NCBI RefSeq assembly: GCF_000189635.1 | Contig: NW_002476163.1 | Coordinates: 682,001-746,000, forward strand | Reading direction: 5' to 3' | Origin: Tetrahymena thermophila SB210 | Taxonomy: Eukaryota; Ciliophora; Oligohymenophorea; Hymenostomatida; Tetrahymenidae | DNA: 64,000 bases | Shown: positions 1-13,202 of the stretch, in pieces | Layout: each line of letters opens with the position of its first letter | Position numbering within the stretch: position 1 is the stretch's first letter | Made by a program: the position numbers and the translations under genes | Notes under the pieces: model-generated | What the model was told of the DNA's origin: nothing | Seen by the model: the letters and a program-made list of their open reading frames with translations, nothing else | The model's database searches: none

Positions 1-150
1 AATTGTTTCTTTAACAATAGAAAGCCTCAATAGGAAAAGTATGAAGCAGAAAAATATAGGTATAAATATTTCGCAGCAAGTTCCTTTGAGATCTCTTTTC
101 CATAAGATAAAATTCTTCTTTAGAAGACCTTTCAAATGATTATAAATCAT
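1..150 (-). CDS. ABCA-family ABC transporter, N-terminal 50 codons only (partial)
   Basis: The frame opens at an ATG at 148-150 and stays open to the window edge, so only the N-terminus is present. It begins MIYNHLKGLLKKNFILWKRD and continues into a hydrophobic segment (IFIPIFFCFILFLLRL), the usual start of an ABCA half: a short basic cytosolic stretch followed by the first transmembrane helix. It resembles the first 50 residues of the complete transporter starting at 8969 (shared HLK-LLKKN-ILW-RD, then FLLRLSI-KE). This shows a tandem paralogue on the same strand. No nucleotide-binding domain is visible, so the assignment rests on this paralogy. Substrate unknown. Confidence 0.75.
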   Translation of the reverse strand, partial: MIYNHLKGLLKKNFILWKRDLKGTCCEIFIPIFFCFILFLLRLSIVKETI

Positions 151-1657
151 AAAATTAATAATTATTTTCTAATTAACTTTTAATAAATTTTATGGAGTAT
201 TATTTATATTTTTTGTAAGGAATTTAAATTAATCTTATATTAGCTTTTTAAATTTAATTATCTTTTTTTATAATAATTTATTATAGAGATTTACAGGAAT
301 TTGCTTTTAAGCAAACCATATATGTAAATTTTTCTAGTAAATAATGAAATAATGGATTGTCTTTTTTAGATTTTTAATGATTACTGATAATTTTTCTACT
401 TTTTTATTTTTTCATTAATTTCTAATGTAATTAATTTAAAGAATCTGTTTAAATCTGAAATTCATCTAATTGAAATTAATAATTATTTGAAATTCAAAAG
501 TATAAAGCCAGATACTATTAATAAACTAAAAAATACTAAAAATTAAATGAAATATATTGATTAATCAAAATAAAATATTTTTAAATTGGAATTTTAACAG
601 GATTTTTGTTATTTAATTTATTGCAGATTTTGATTTTTTGAAGATCCTAAATTATTTTTCAAAATTTATAAATTTAATTGAGTTTATTAATTCCATAAAA
701 TCAGATTTTAACAGATTATATATACTTTTTTACTCTTGATTGCATGCATTTTATATTATTAACAAAAAATTTTTAATAATTAAATTCAGTTTTCTTTTAA
801 TTATCAGATTTTATTATTTTTTAAGCAAACATTCGTGTATTTAAATGGAGATTAAGTAATAAAATAAAGTTCGATTAATTTTGATATCATTAGTTTCATA
901 TTAAATTTATTTTTAGAAAATTATGCGAAGAGACTATTTTATTAAAGCAATAAAAACTATACAATTATTTTTTATTATAAGTTCAATTATTAATTGTATC
1001 TTTATAAAAATAAAAGATACTTACTAAATCTAATATTTATTTGTTTAAAAAATAAAAATAGCATTCGAATTATTAATTAATACTAAAAAAGATTCGAAAT
1101 ACAATTTAAATTTTAAAGTTTTAATTATTCTAAATTAATATTAATAAATTTCTATTTTTCTATTTGATTTAGAAATTTAAAATTTGAATAGAAATGAATG
1201 AAATTTAAATCTTTCTATTCTAATTAAGTTCAAGCAATTTTAATTAATTAATTAAAAATAATAGCAAAATATTGTAAATCTTCTAGTAGCACTAAATTAA
1301 TTTAGCTTATTTTATAAAAAAATGGAATTATAAGAATTATTTTATCAAAAAATCTATCTAAAAAAAATATTCCTCAAATATTTTTATTTTTCAAAATCTG
1401 TTTTGTTAGTCTAAAAATTAATTTAAATTCCTCAATTCTATTTCTTTAAAATTTACTATATTTCTATCATAGAATTAGCCTTAAAAAATAATTGAGCTGA
1501 AATTTAATTCAAAAGATCAGCATTATATAGCTCTTTTATTTAATTAGGTTACACATTTTTTTAAAGTAACTAAAAATCTCAAGGAAAATTGATAAAAAAA
1601 TCAAATTAATAAATAAATATATCTTTTTAATTTTTGAAATAGTAAAAATAACAAGAA
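151..1657. other. Intergenic, about 1.5 kb, AT-rich
   Basis: Upstream of the partial ABCA gene. Very AT-rich with many homopolymer runs. I see no convincing coding frame, RNA gene or repeat. It should contain the promoter of the minus-strand gene. Confidence 0.6.
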
Positions 1658-2440
1658 ATGGAAGTAGAAGAAAATATTTACCTGGAATGCAACAGCACAA
1701 ATAATAAATTGTTTGCTATTAAATGTTAAACTGTTATAGTTCACCACTCATATGATAAGAGTATAGCAATTTTTTCCAAACTCCTACAAGTTAATAAGGA
1801 CATATCTCCAAAATAGTAAATAAATTTCATGATCATGAAGACATATTGACAGATTTGAGGCGAAGCAATTCTAAATCTATAGCTTTAGAAAGATAATATA
1901 TTCTATTTATCAAATAAGTATCACAAGAGTTTTATAATAGCAGATTTAACTTTAACTAATCTCTAAGATAAGCTATTAATTAATAGTGATATAGATACTT
2001 GCGTTTCTAATATCTACACCCATATATTTGTAGTAGGAAAATTTTAGTTTTCAACTGAAACATGAATTTAAAGCGTATTTTTTATAGATGAATCATCTTT
2101 ACAAGAATACTAAAATACAATAAAGGTTTTTAAATTTCATGATAAATAGGAATTAAACAAATAAAAAACAAACCCTAATCACTCTATTTTAATATGGGGT
2201 TGTTTGTATTTGTAGAAAGATAAAGGAAGGAACATAATAAGTAGATGCCACAATCAACTCATAAAAATATATTGAAAACATTTCAAAATATTTTCCCAAT
2301 ACAGGAAAGTTATAGAAACAATATTTGGAGATTTTAGCATGGAAATGCTTCATTTCACAAATTTTATTATTAAACCCAAGAATGGCTTAAAGAAATAATG
2401 ACAAGAGTACTTAAACACCTCATAAAGCACAGTTATATTT
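1658..2440 (+). pseudogene. Decayed Tc1/mariner-like (DDE) transposase relic
   Basis: Pieces of one transposase lie in order on the plus strand but in different frames. An ATG at 1658 opens a piece ending in TGA near 1849. From about 1828 another frame reads HDHEDILTDLRR and a helix-turn-helix-like stretch, ending in TGA near 1990. From about 1985 a third frame carries the first catalytic block (FIDES near 2085-2099) and the family motif ILIWGC near 2185-2203, interrupted by TGA at 2063 and 2273. A further frame near 2332-2400 reads FQHGNASFHK...QEWLKE, matching the second catalytic block (normally QDNA..H) with the Asp replaced by Gly. No terminal acidic residue or inverted repeats were recognised. 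Three or more TGAs, at least two frameshifts and the lost catalytic Asp mean it cannot encode an active enzyme. Tc1/mariner type is judged from motif spacing; the exact subfamily is unknown. Confidence 0.72.
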
Positions 2441-3431
2441 AATTGATATTATTGAAATTTAATTTATATTAAGTAAATTTATAAGTTGTAAAACATATAA
2501 AATATGTTTTTCGTTCATTTTACCTTGAAGATTCTTCTAAATAATTAAATATTGATATTTATTTTACATAATAAACCTTATCATCATAAGATTATTTAAA
2601 CTGATTCTGATAGATAAATTCAGATACTGTAAGATTAGAATCTTTTTTTTGGAAATTTAATTACTCTGCATTTTTCTAGAAATTCTCTCAACACAATAAA
2701 TAATTAAGCTTGGAATCCAATTTTGAAATAAATAGTTTGTTTTTTAAATGAAATTGAACTTTGAAACCATTGTAAAATGAATGAATTTAGTAGTTCCACT
2801 AAATTTTGAAAATAAACATCTTCATTTTAGATTAATCGAATTTAAAATTAATTTTATTTTATAAAAACAATTTTTTATTTTATCATTTTAACAGTACATT
2901 TTATTACGTTTTATATCAAATATAAATATAAAACTAGATCACTGAGATAATTCAATTACTAATTTTATTTAATTATAATTTATAAGAATTAGAAATCCTA
3001 AAACTAAAAATTGATTATGTTATCAAATGCTTTCAGAGATTTTTCACTATTTATTATTTAATTTTAAAATTAACTGTTAAGATCTTATATGAAGAAGGTT
3101 GTTTAAATATGTATTGTATTAAAGAGTAATATGACTAGTTATCAAAAAAAATTTTCTTTTTTATGTATTAAACTTATCATATATTAAATCAAAAATAAAA
3201 ACATAAACTCAATTTTATTAATTTAACTATTGATAATATCATTTCAAAGAAAAAAAAAATTAAAAATAAAAAGTATGATAGGTAAAAATGGATAATTGGA
3301 ATGTTAGATAATAGATATGTAGATCCATTGATACATAGAAAATTAATAAATTATAAAATTAAAATACTAAAATATATTATTCAAACTTTTCACAAAACAA
3401 AATACATAATTTTAATTGCATAAATAAAAAA
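2441..3431. other. Intergenic, about 1 kb
   Basis: Lies between the transposase relic and the 3' end of the complete ABCA gene. AT-rich; no gene, RNA or repeat seen. The outer edges of the old transposon could lie here, but no terminal inverted repeat is evident. Confidence 0.5.
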
Positions 3432-6400
3432 TCAATTTTGACGAGTATTTATTGGCATTACTTATAATTATATTATTGCAGGCTATTCAATATTTATCAT
3501 ATTATCTTCTAAATTTTAATTATGCTATGCCTCATTACTAGACTAAGTTTTAGGTAAATAAGTTTTTTTCGTCTAATCTTGAATGTTTACAATAGCTGAA
3601 CCTTTTTATTATTAATCTAATTATTCAAATTTATTAGCTATTTGATTAAAAATCTATTCTAAAGTTGTTTAGTTAACCATATAAGAACTAACATGTAGTT
3701 TTTCTTAGCTTTCATACATTAATCCAAATATTTCACCTATTGTTTTTTTGGTAGCTATTTAGACCTTCATAAAATTATTAAACTGCTCTAAGATATTGAA
3801 ATATTCAGTATTTTATTATAAAAACTGTAATATCTTATAGTTTAAATTGTACAAATAAATCTTTTCTAACAAAAGTTATAGTTCTACAAAATTACTATTT
3901 TAAATTTCGTAAAATATTTAAGAAGCAAATCCTTTTTCACTTATCTATTCATTAAAATTTACTTAGTTAATATCTTTAAGGATACCTTAAATATTTTCAC
4001 TATTTACTTCCTCATTTAAACTTTTTCCACATGCTATCTAAGATAATTCTTGCATGGAGGGAAGATTTGTTTTGATATCAAGCTCATAACCTTTTCCAAA
4101 CTTATTTTTTAAGTGTTAAATACTTCCAAGACATTAAAGATTACCACTTACAACAATACCGACTTTTGTTCCTAGAGCTTCAGCTTCTTCCATTGAATGA
4201 GTTGTAAGAATGATTGATGATTTCTTTCGAAGGGTTGCAATACGACTAATTACATCCCACATAAAACGACGATTACCAGGGTCCATTCCTGTTGAAGGCT
4301 CATCTAAAAATACTATTGGAGGGTTGGCAAGCATTGCAATAGCAACAGAAAGCTTACGTTTGTTACCACCAGAATAAGTTCTGCTACAAATATGTTCAAA
4401 TTTACGCAAATTCATTTCATCTAGTTTTTCGTCTACAGCACGAGGTATCATTTCTTATGGAATACCCTTGATAGCTGCATAGAGCTCAAGGTGTTCACGA
4501 GCTGTCAAATTATCAAGTAGGGCATCAAATTAAGGACAGTATCCAATGTACTACTAAGCGATGGACATCTACTCAGGGATTCTAAAACCTTCGATGTATG
4601 CTTCACCTGATCCAATAGTCTCTTCGCCTGTCAGCATTCTCATGGTGGTTGTTTTACCAGCTCCATTAGTTCCTAAGAAGCAGAAAACTTCACCATATTT
4701 CAATCCAAAATTAATGTTATCAACAGCGACTTTTGGTTTTCCATTATTTTAAATAAAAACTTTCCTTAGATTTCTGACTAGGATTGTGTATTCAGAAGGG
4801 TTAGCTGTTTCAATGAGATTTTTCTCTGACTGTACATCATTATCCATAGGTTTTGGAATATAAGGGAAATTACTTTCTCTATTTAATACTGTCTTTCTTG
4901 CTCTAAAATATTCAATTGCAAATAATACAATTAAAAAGAATATAAACATCACACACAAAAAAACTATATCTCCACCAGCTATATCCATATCCATCTGGCT
5001 AGGTAAATGACCATAATTATATAAAATCTAATATGCCTTTATGCTTGATAAATTTGTAATTCCATAAGCATAAGAAAAGCAAGGAAAAATACGAAATATA
5101 TAGTGCAAATGAATAGCAATATATTTTGTTGTATCAACAAGCCTAAGTACAGCAAAAGTAACACTTCCAATTCCACCTACAATAAAGTTGAAGAAAAATT
5201 AAATAAGTTGAGCGTTACCATAGTCTTTGTGTAAAAATGAGCAAACGTAGACAAATGCAATCATACTAGGTCCATATATCACAAATAATAAATAAAAATA
5301 CTTGAAATTTCCATTTTCGGTTACAGCTGTCAGATCAAAAGCATATACAAAGAAAGGACTTATTAGTGCTGGAACTAAATATTTAAGTAAATCTACTATG
5401 AAATTAGAAAGCCAATAAGCTAGTAGGCTTACACCACTTACTATTTGTTAATGCTTAATGTGTTCTTCTCTTTCACGTACTATATAAGTTATTAAACTAG
5501 CTGGAATAAAAGCCATACCAATAGAAAATATAATAGAGATCATATTACCCTTAATTATTCCTGAGAAACTATTTTTTTAAAAAAAGATAAATTAAGAAAA
5601 AATTATTAGTAAAGTTAGAAATACCCCATTGTATAAGAAGTCAATAATAGAGGCTAATTATTAACAATAATATTAATATTTCTTCCAAGAATTTTGTTTA
5701 TAATTGCATTATTCATCATGTTGATTGAGATAGGAGCCATGTTAGGATTTATCGAATTGACAAATGAGTAATATTAGTAATCTGTAGGTAAGTCATTCAT
5801 AACATATATTCCAATTTTTAAATCAGTTGTCTTCTTCTCAAATATTTCATTATTGAAATCTTAAACAGAAGAACTTGCTGATTAAAGGTATTCCACATTT
5901 GAGTAAGTATGTAAATAGTTTTAAATATTATTAGTTTATCCTCCAAGATAGATTTAATTAAAGTCATCGTATTAATCAAATGTAAGTTGCAGATTAGGCC
6001 AATCACTAAAATTAGTTGTAGAAGAAGCAAAACATCCAACAACAATCATAATAATAGGTAAAAATAATTCGCATACAAATGATCTTGTATCTCTCTTGAA
6101 ATAATTATATCTTTTTTTCATTAAAGCAAGTAAATGGGTTTTAAAGATGTTGAAATTTCCACTAATTCTCTCTTTACTAAAATCAAAATCAATATTACTT
6201 TATTATTCTTTTGCATTAGATTATCTTCTTTCTAAAATAAAATGATTTTCATTCATAGATGCCACCTTTAAGAAGACTTGTTCTAATGTTGTGTTTGAGA
6301 CACCATACGAGCGTATCATCAAACTTTTTTTATTCTTTTCAATATTCTCAAAAAGTTCTTTAAATACAGGAACATGCTTTTTCGGTACTTAGAATGCTAC

Positions 6401-8969
6401 TTCAGCTGAAACATCACTGATAATTTCGCAGTCTGGAATATACTTTTTCATTAATTCAATAATTGGTTAGGAAGGAGAATTATTTTCTTCTTTCACAAAA
6501 GTAAAGTTGTATCCAGCTCCATAACTGTCCTTTAAGAATACGTTTGAACCTATACACTTGATTTTACCATCAGATATAATACCAATTCTATCACCCAAGT
6601 AATCGGCTTCATCCATGAAATGAGTTGTGAGAATGATAATCTTTGAAGATTTATAGTTTTTAAGCATATCCCAAATGTGTCTTCTAGCAGATACATCCAT
6701 ACCGCTTGTAGGTTCATCTAAAATAATGACATCACTTCCTCCTATGAATGCAATAGCAACAGATAGTTTTCTCTTTTGACCTCCTGAAAGACTTGAACTT
6801 ATAATATTAGTTTTTTCAACCAAATCAACATCTTTAATTATTTTGGTGACTGCGCTTTCTATTTTATCACTAGGCATTCCTTTGAGCGTAGCAAATAATT
6901 CTAAATGTTCCTTGACAGTCAACTAGTCAAATAAAATATCATGTTGAGGGCAAACACCTAATTAAATAAATTTAGTTATTGATAAATATTATTTTTTAAT
7001 TTTTTTAAAAGAAATACCTAAAAATTTTCTGATTTAATCCATATCTTTTCTGATATCTAAACCCTTAATGTAAGCTGTACCAGAGGTAGGTGTAAGCATT
7101 CCTGTTAAAATTGACATAGTGGTCGTTTTTCCTGCTCCGTTATGTCCTAAAAATGAGAATACCTAACCAGAATACATTTGCAAGTTAATTCTGTTAACTG
7201 CAACTTTTTGCTACCCGTCTGTTTAGTAAATTTTTTCTAAATCTTTGATTTAAATTGTCTTTTAATAAAAAAAAATAAATATTTAAAAATGGTTTAAATT
7301 AATGATTTTTATTTACTTTTCCTTCGCTTTCTTGTTTCTTCTTTTCAGCATCAACATCTTCTATAAGAGTTTCTACATCTTCTTGCTTTATTGGTGTCTG
7401 TTATGATTTTTTTATATTTGAAGAATAGTTTATTCCTAAAAAGAATAGAGGATGCTTTTTTTGACCAAACTCGTTAGGGAAGACTTAATCGAGATACAAG
7501 AATAATACTAAGTATATAACACTGTTAATTATACATGAGTTAAAACTGTAAATAAGCTTTTAATAATCTACAAGCTTATTTACATCTCCAAATCCTAAAT
7601 TTTGTTGTAGTCCTTCATAAATCAAGAAAATTCTTGCAGCCAAACCTACTGCACTTTGAGGGAAAATTGAAGATATCTGATATTCACTATTAGTAGGATT
7701 CTTTAAAAAATGAATTAAATATTTTGATAAATTGAAGTTAAAATATTACATATTTGCTCATTACAAACATAACAAAGATAAACTAAAGAAGGAAGAAAAC
7801 AGTAGCTGTTAGAATACCAGGTCTTTGATTGGTAAAAAATACAGTAATGAAAAGACTCTATGCTAACAAGGAGATACAAAATAGATAGTAAAAGAAGAAG
7901 AAGACAAAAAAGTTTGTATAAGTAAGCACGAGAAATTTGAAAAGAATAGTGACCAAGATTGACAAAAAGAAATAATACACTAAATAGGTTATAACCCAAC
8001 TTAAATAGAAAGGAGCTTTGCCCAATCCCATCATCATCATTCCTTCTCTAATTCTTTTTTCTTTTTCATTTAAAATTCTAGAAGTAAATCTTAAAAATGA
8101 TGCTATCATAGGAAGTACAATATAAAAGTTCATGTATGATCCAAGAGTAGTAGCTATAACGTCCTTAGTATATGCTGCTCTTTTAATAGGACTCAATTTA
8201 GGTGTTATCTTCAAATTCTAATTTCCACTTTCTTACTACAAAATGATATTGCTCACAAAATTAACAATTCTAGTAAAACCTGAGTTAATATAATCATTTA
8301 TAAGACTATCCTATTCCCTTATTAGAATAAAAGTAATAAATTAATTAATTAAAAGTTAGAAATTAATTTACTTATATAACTAGTTAGTTTCTTTTTAATA
8401 AGGAACCTCGGTGGCTAAAGTAAGATTAAATGAAATTTGATAGTTATAATTTCCATTTTCCCATTCAGTAAAGATAATACCAAAACAAATTTATGGAGGA
8501 TACTCACTTATATATCCATCTCTTGTTATATGGTGATCAAATTCTGTTTTGTCATTGAAAAAGGCTACACTTATATCAGGATATTCTAATTATAATATTA
8601 ATATTTTAATTAAAGGTAGGTGATAAAAATTTGAAATAGGTTACATTTAAGTATATTAGCAATTGATTGAGTTAGAGGAATATTCGGAGCTAAGCCAACT
8701 TTTCCACCATAATTTTTGTCAGTGCAATCTTTTATTGTGGAGTGAATACCGTTTGCAATTAGGCTTTAATCCCACCCTGGAGTAAGAGTTTATGAAATAG
8801 GTAGGTAATCAATAGCCTCTACGCTTTCTTTAGTGATTGAAAGTCTTAGAAGAAAAACAATAAAGCAAAAAAGCAAAGGAATGAGCAATTCACAAATTGT
8901 TCCTAACTTATCTCTCTGCCATAGAATCAAATTTTTTTTAAGGAGACACTTCAAGTGAATGTAAAACAT
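3432..8969 (-). CDS. Full-size ABCA-type ABC transporter, 1733 aa, 7 exons
   Basis: Membrane ATP-driven transporter, probably of lipids or amphipaths as is usual for ABCA. Two TMD-NBD halves are present. NBD1: Walker [11 protein letters not shown] (about residue 536, near 7125-7150), signature [10 protein letters not shown], Walker [16 protein letters not shown]2: Walker A near 4650-4690, signature [11 protein letters not shown], Walker [13 protein letters not shown]. Each half starts with an amphipathic/TM segment and a large lumenal loop. The C-terminus has the typical SYMVNQTTLEQIFNQ block before a Gln-rich tail. Introns: 8586-8644, 8318-8371, 7701-7749, 7259-7316, 6958-7017, 5569-5624; coding length 5202 nt, in frame. 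Start is the ATG at 8967-8969, matching the partial paralogue upstream; stop is TGA at 3432-3434. All key ATPase residues are intact. Substrate and membrane are not determinable. Confidence 0.93.
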
Positions 8970-11426
8970 AATATTTTTTCTTAGGTAAAGTTAGTTTAAT
9001 TTTATATATTTTAATAGCTATTCTTTTATAAGGTAATTTTATGGTTATTTAATTTCTTTTATTTAATTATAAATAAATATATGAAGCCATATTTAAATAT
9101 ATCTTAGTAGAAAAGTTTATTAATTGCACATTATTTAATTAAAGCTTTCAAAATTTAAATGATTGTAAACCTTTATCAACTGTTAATTTCTGAAATAACT
9201 TGAATATGATCTATTTTATTAAATTTTCAAAAAATGTAAATAATAATTCTGATAAAATATAATAAATTAATTTATTGGCTATTTCGAAAATGATGAATAA
9301 TATTAATCAAATACACAAATAAATAGAAGATTAAATTAATTAAGATAATCAAATTTATTTAAAATTATTTTTTTCTTTGTAGTGATTTTGAATTAGCTCA
9401 AACCATAAATTATGAGTTTTTCTATACATACATTAAAAGCAAGTGATTTAAATAAATTTATGTTTTACTAAAATAACCTAATACTTAAAAATATAAAATA
9501 GAAAATCAATTTAAATACACAATAAAATACATATTAAAATTGATAGAAATTCTTAGATTTAGTTAAATAATTTTTAAAGAATTTATAAGAGTTTGTTCTA
9601 TTTCAAGTAAACCTAATTATTCAATTGTTTAAAAAAAACTAAAATATATTTAATAAAGCTAAAAATTAAATTTTTAGTTTAAAATTTAATCAGAAATAGT
9701 TGGAATTCATTCTATTTATAATAAAGTATTCTTTCTTTTATTATTTTTTCAATTTTAAAAATAATATTTGAAAATCAAATATACAAAAAAAAACTTATCT
9801 TAAATCACATTTGAAATATAAATGTTTTACTATTTTTTATCAAATAATTAATTTTTAATTCAAAGAAAAACATTTAAATTTTTACTATAGAAATTTAATT
9901 TTGTGAATTTTGTCTGTGAGAAAATTTCTTTAGCAACACTATTTTGAAATAGAAGAAAAATTTAAATAATTTATTATCTTTAACCTTTAAAAAATATACT
10001 ATAGAGATAAGAATTGAGAAATATTCTTTTATTTTTAATAAATTTTAACTAATGTAAGATTATTTAGATTAAAATTAATTTATAAAGCTTTACAAAATAT
10101 GAATAAAAATGAAACGCAATAGTAATTTTTCTATGAAAAAATTTAAAGTTCTTGTTTAAATAAACACTGTATTATTTAAATTTTTTCTAATTTTGATTAA
10201 CGAAAAAAAAAATTATTTAAAAATTTTTTTTAAAATTTTTCTGGATGTAAAATTTAAAAATTTATAGTTTTTAGAAAGAATAAACTAAAGTAGATATTAA
10301 TATTATAAAAATTTGAATACAATTATTATTATAAATCTAAAAAGGAACTAAATATATATAAAAAAATATCATCTTTTTTAAGAAAAAATAAAATATTATG
10401 AATAGAACAAATGATAATAAAATTAGAATAAATAATTTATAAATAGATATATATTTAAAAAGGGAAAATAATAGCAAAATAAATTCAATTTAAATAAATT
10501 AATTATTTAAAAACAAAAAAAGTTTAAAATAAATCAACTTTAAAAATATAACAATAATTAATTTCATTTAAACATTCATAAATATTATGGAAAAATTGCA
10601 CGCTATTCGCGAATTTTGATATACAAATTGAAATTTATAAAGGTACTACTTTACTATGCTACTCTCTTGTAAAGAGGAGTTATATTATATATTATTAAAA
10701 TGTATTGCATAATGTATGATTAATTTATTTTAAATTAGGACTTATAGCAAAATATAATAATGTTCATGTTTATTTTGGATGCAGTTAATTCTACAGCTTA
10801 TTTGCTCTAATTTTTTATAGAGTTTGTTTGATTGCACAATTCTTATTCTAGAGAAATGTCATTCATTCATTCAATTGTTTACTAGTAAATAGGATATTAA
10901 CTAGCAAGTTTAAATTAAAAGTCTATTAAAATTGTAGGAATGAGCAATTTAAATCAGAAATTGCTTTAGCTTTTAGCCTGATTTGAAAATAGTTATCAAT
11001 ATTATAGGTGAATAAATATTAGATATGTTATTATATAGCTTTTAATAATTAATAAGATGGATTTTTTGAATTATATTTTATAAAATCTAAATAATTAGTT
11101 TTTTATGTGAATGGTTATAGATGTGTCTCAATAGAAGAAGGCAGCAATATAAAGTAGTAGTTTAGGTTCAGATATTATCTTTGGTTAGTTAGTTTGTTAT
11201 GATTTATTTTAGGGCAACAAAGAGAATTTTAGTTACTGCTGTTTCATATAGTCTAGATAATTTATATAGGATAGGAGTGTTTGTTTATGAAACAGAATAT
11301 TATAAGCTATGTAGGAATAGAGGAGTTATTTAGATATAAAGCATAAAAAATAGAGAGGAATTTTAAATGTATTAGAGTCAAAAATTATCATATTGTTTTG
11401 TTTGGTAGCTAATATTGATTGATTGA
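8970..11426. other. Intergenic, about 2.5 kb
   Basis: Promoter side of the ABCA gene and 3' side of the Q-rich gene. Extremely AT-rich. One GC-richer island at about 10583-10680 contains an imperfect hairpin (actctctt-gtaa-agaggagt); see findings. No coding frame found. Confidence 0.5.
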
Positions 11427-13202
11427 TCAGTTGCTATCTTCATCATCATTATCTTCATCGTCACTGAGAAAGTTGTTTTTGTTTTAATAGCGACCATAGG
11501 GAGAGTAGTGATAATTAGAATTTTAAGAATAGTTGTTTTCTTCTTATTCTAATTCTTCATCTTCTTCTTCACTGTCTCTATCGATTTTAATGTCGCGAAT
11601 TGTGAATGTTTTTTCTGCATCAGGAATTTAGGCAGAAGGGTTTTATTCAAGAGTAGAAGCTACAAGCTTTTTGTGCATGTAGTTGACAGCCTTTTCAAGC
11701 AATTCATCACCGCTGCACTTATCATCATCAGAGAATTACTATGATAAAATTAATGATTAGTAATTTGAATTTAGTAATTTAAATTTTTAATTAAAATTTA
11801 AATAGTTAATTCAATAAATTTTTAAATATGATTGATTGATTGATATATTTTTTTTAAATAAATTTTTTCTGCTCATACACATATTAATAAGTTTATTGAG
11901 TATTTTTTTTTTTTAAAGAAATGTAATAGATAAAATTCTTACTTGTTAGATAAGGCCTGAAAACTCAGCTGGTATTTGAAGGTCAGAGTCCCTGAAACAT
12001 GGGAATTTTTGTAATTTAATGGAACCTTCTTAAGAAATAGATTTTAGGTAAACTTCTTCAGCGAAGACAGTTCTAGGAGGTTGAATTTTTTTGGGTTGTT
12101 CTTAAAATTTAAAATTGTTTTAATTTAATAAAATATTTTTGTGTTTGATGGAAAAATTAATTTATTAGTTTGCGGAATCAATCTGCTAGGTGTTATTAAT
12201 GCTGGTTTAATTAATATTTGTGTTATCATTAATGGCTTATTATTTTTTACCTTTTTGTTATTATTTTTAATTAATTTTAACTTATTTTTTTTAAGAGGCA
12301 GCAGTATTGGCAGCCTTTGGAGCACGCTGCTTTCTTTGTTTGGTTTATTTTAATGACTAAATAATATTTGAAGGTTGTTGTTAATTTTGTAATTGCTACT
12401 ATTAATCTTCGTCGTCTTCTTCTTGAATGAGATCAAGTTATTTAGATTAGAATTATGATTAATGTTAAGATTGTGATTTTTAAGATTATAATTGTAATTA
12501 TTATTATGATTATGAGGGTTGATTGAAAGAGGATTATAATTAAATTAAATTAGAAGAAGAAGATGAGGTTGATTATTGCAATGATTATTATGAATGAGAA
12601 AGTGAGTCTTCTATTTTTTGTTTTTTGTTTGTTTCATTCATTAATGAATAGGCGATTTCTTCAAGCTCTTCAAAAAAGCTCTTCTTTCTAAGTGTATTGT
12701 CTTCTTGTATAGGCAATTGCTATTATTATTGATTAACCTAGATGACTTGAGAAATTTTTCTTTGTTTGTATTGTTAATTAAGCTTGCTTGATTAATGCTT
12801 TTGTGAAGAAGCTACAGGACTATTGAAGTCTGTTTCAGCAGATTCGGGTTCTGGCTGATCTTCGAGACTGAAGTTACTATTAAGAACGGATTTTGTGCTT
12901 CTTCTCTGAATAGTCTTATCGGACAGCTGAGAGTGAGTCCTTTTTAAAGTTTTTGTACTGCTCTTGATGGACTTTGTACGTGATTTTGGTGTTGAATTGT
13001 CATCATCATCTGAGCTAAGCACGATTATATTATTGCTGGTTTTTGGTGTTTAGTTAGATGGTTAGACTGGTCCAGATCCAACAAGACTGTTTTCTGTTAA
13101 AAGATTATGAAGATTTGGATTGTCTGAAAGCAAATTACATGTCATGTTGAATGAGTTGATGAGGCTGAGGTATGTCAATATGGTAACGTAATTTTATGAC
13201 AT
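11427..13202 (-). CDS. Gln/Asn-rich acidic protein of unknown function, 523 aa
   Basis: Two exons (11943-13202 and 11427-11738; intron 11739-11942, phase 0), 1572 nt, start ATG 13200-13202, TGA at 11427-11429. A second in-frame ATG lies 48 nt downstream. I do not recognise the family. The N-terminal third has an acidic run (SSDDDD) followed by a Ser/Thr/Lys/Arg-rich stretch. The middle is dominated by Gln (mostly TAA/TAG codons) with basic KQRKQRAPKAA-type sequence. The C-terminal third is better structured: PPRTVFAEEVYLKSISQEGS, FRDSDLQIPAEF, then GDELLEKAVNYMHKKL, TFTIRDIKIDRDSEEEDEE and a final acidic tail ending DEDSN. Charged low-complexity arms around a short ordered block would fit a nuclear scaffold or chromatin/RNA-associated protein, but that is inference only. 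Confidence 0.75.

Noticed and set aside
10583..10640. Possible U6 snRNA 3' end on the minus strand
   Set aside because: Only about 20 nt resemble U6; the ACAGAGA box and internal stem-loop are not present in the right order. Kept only as an unexplained GC-richer island.
12141..12353. Hydrophobic plus-strand frame resembling a membrane peptide
   Set aside because: Antisense of the Gln-rich gene at 11427-13202.
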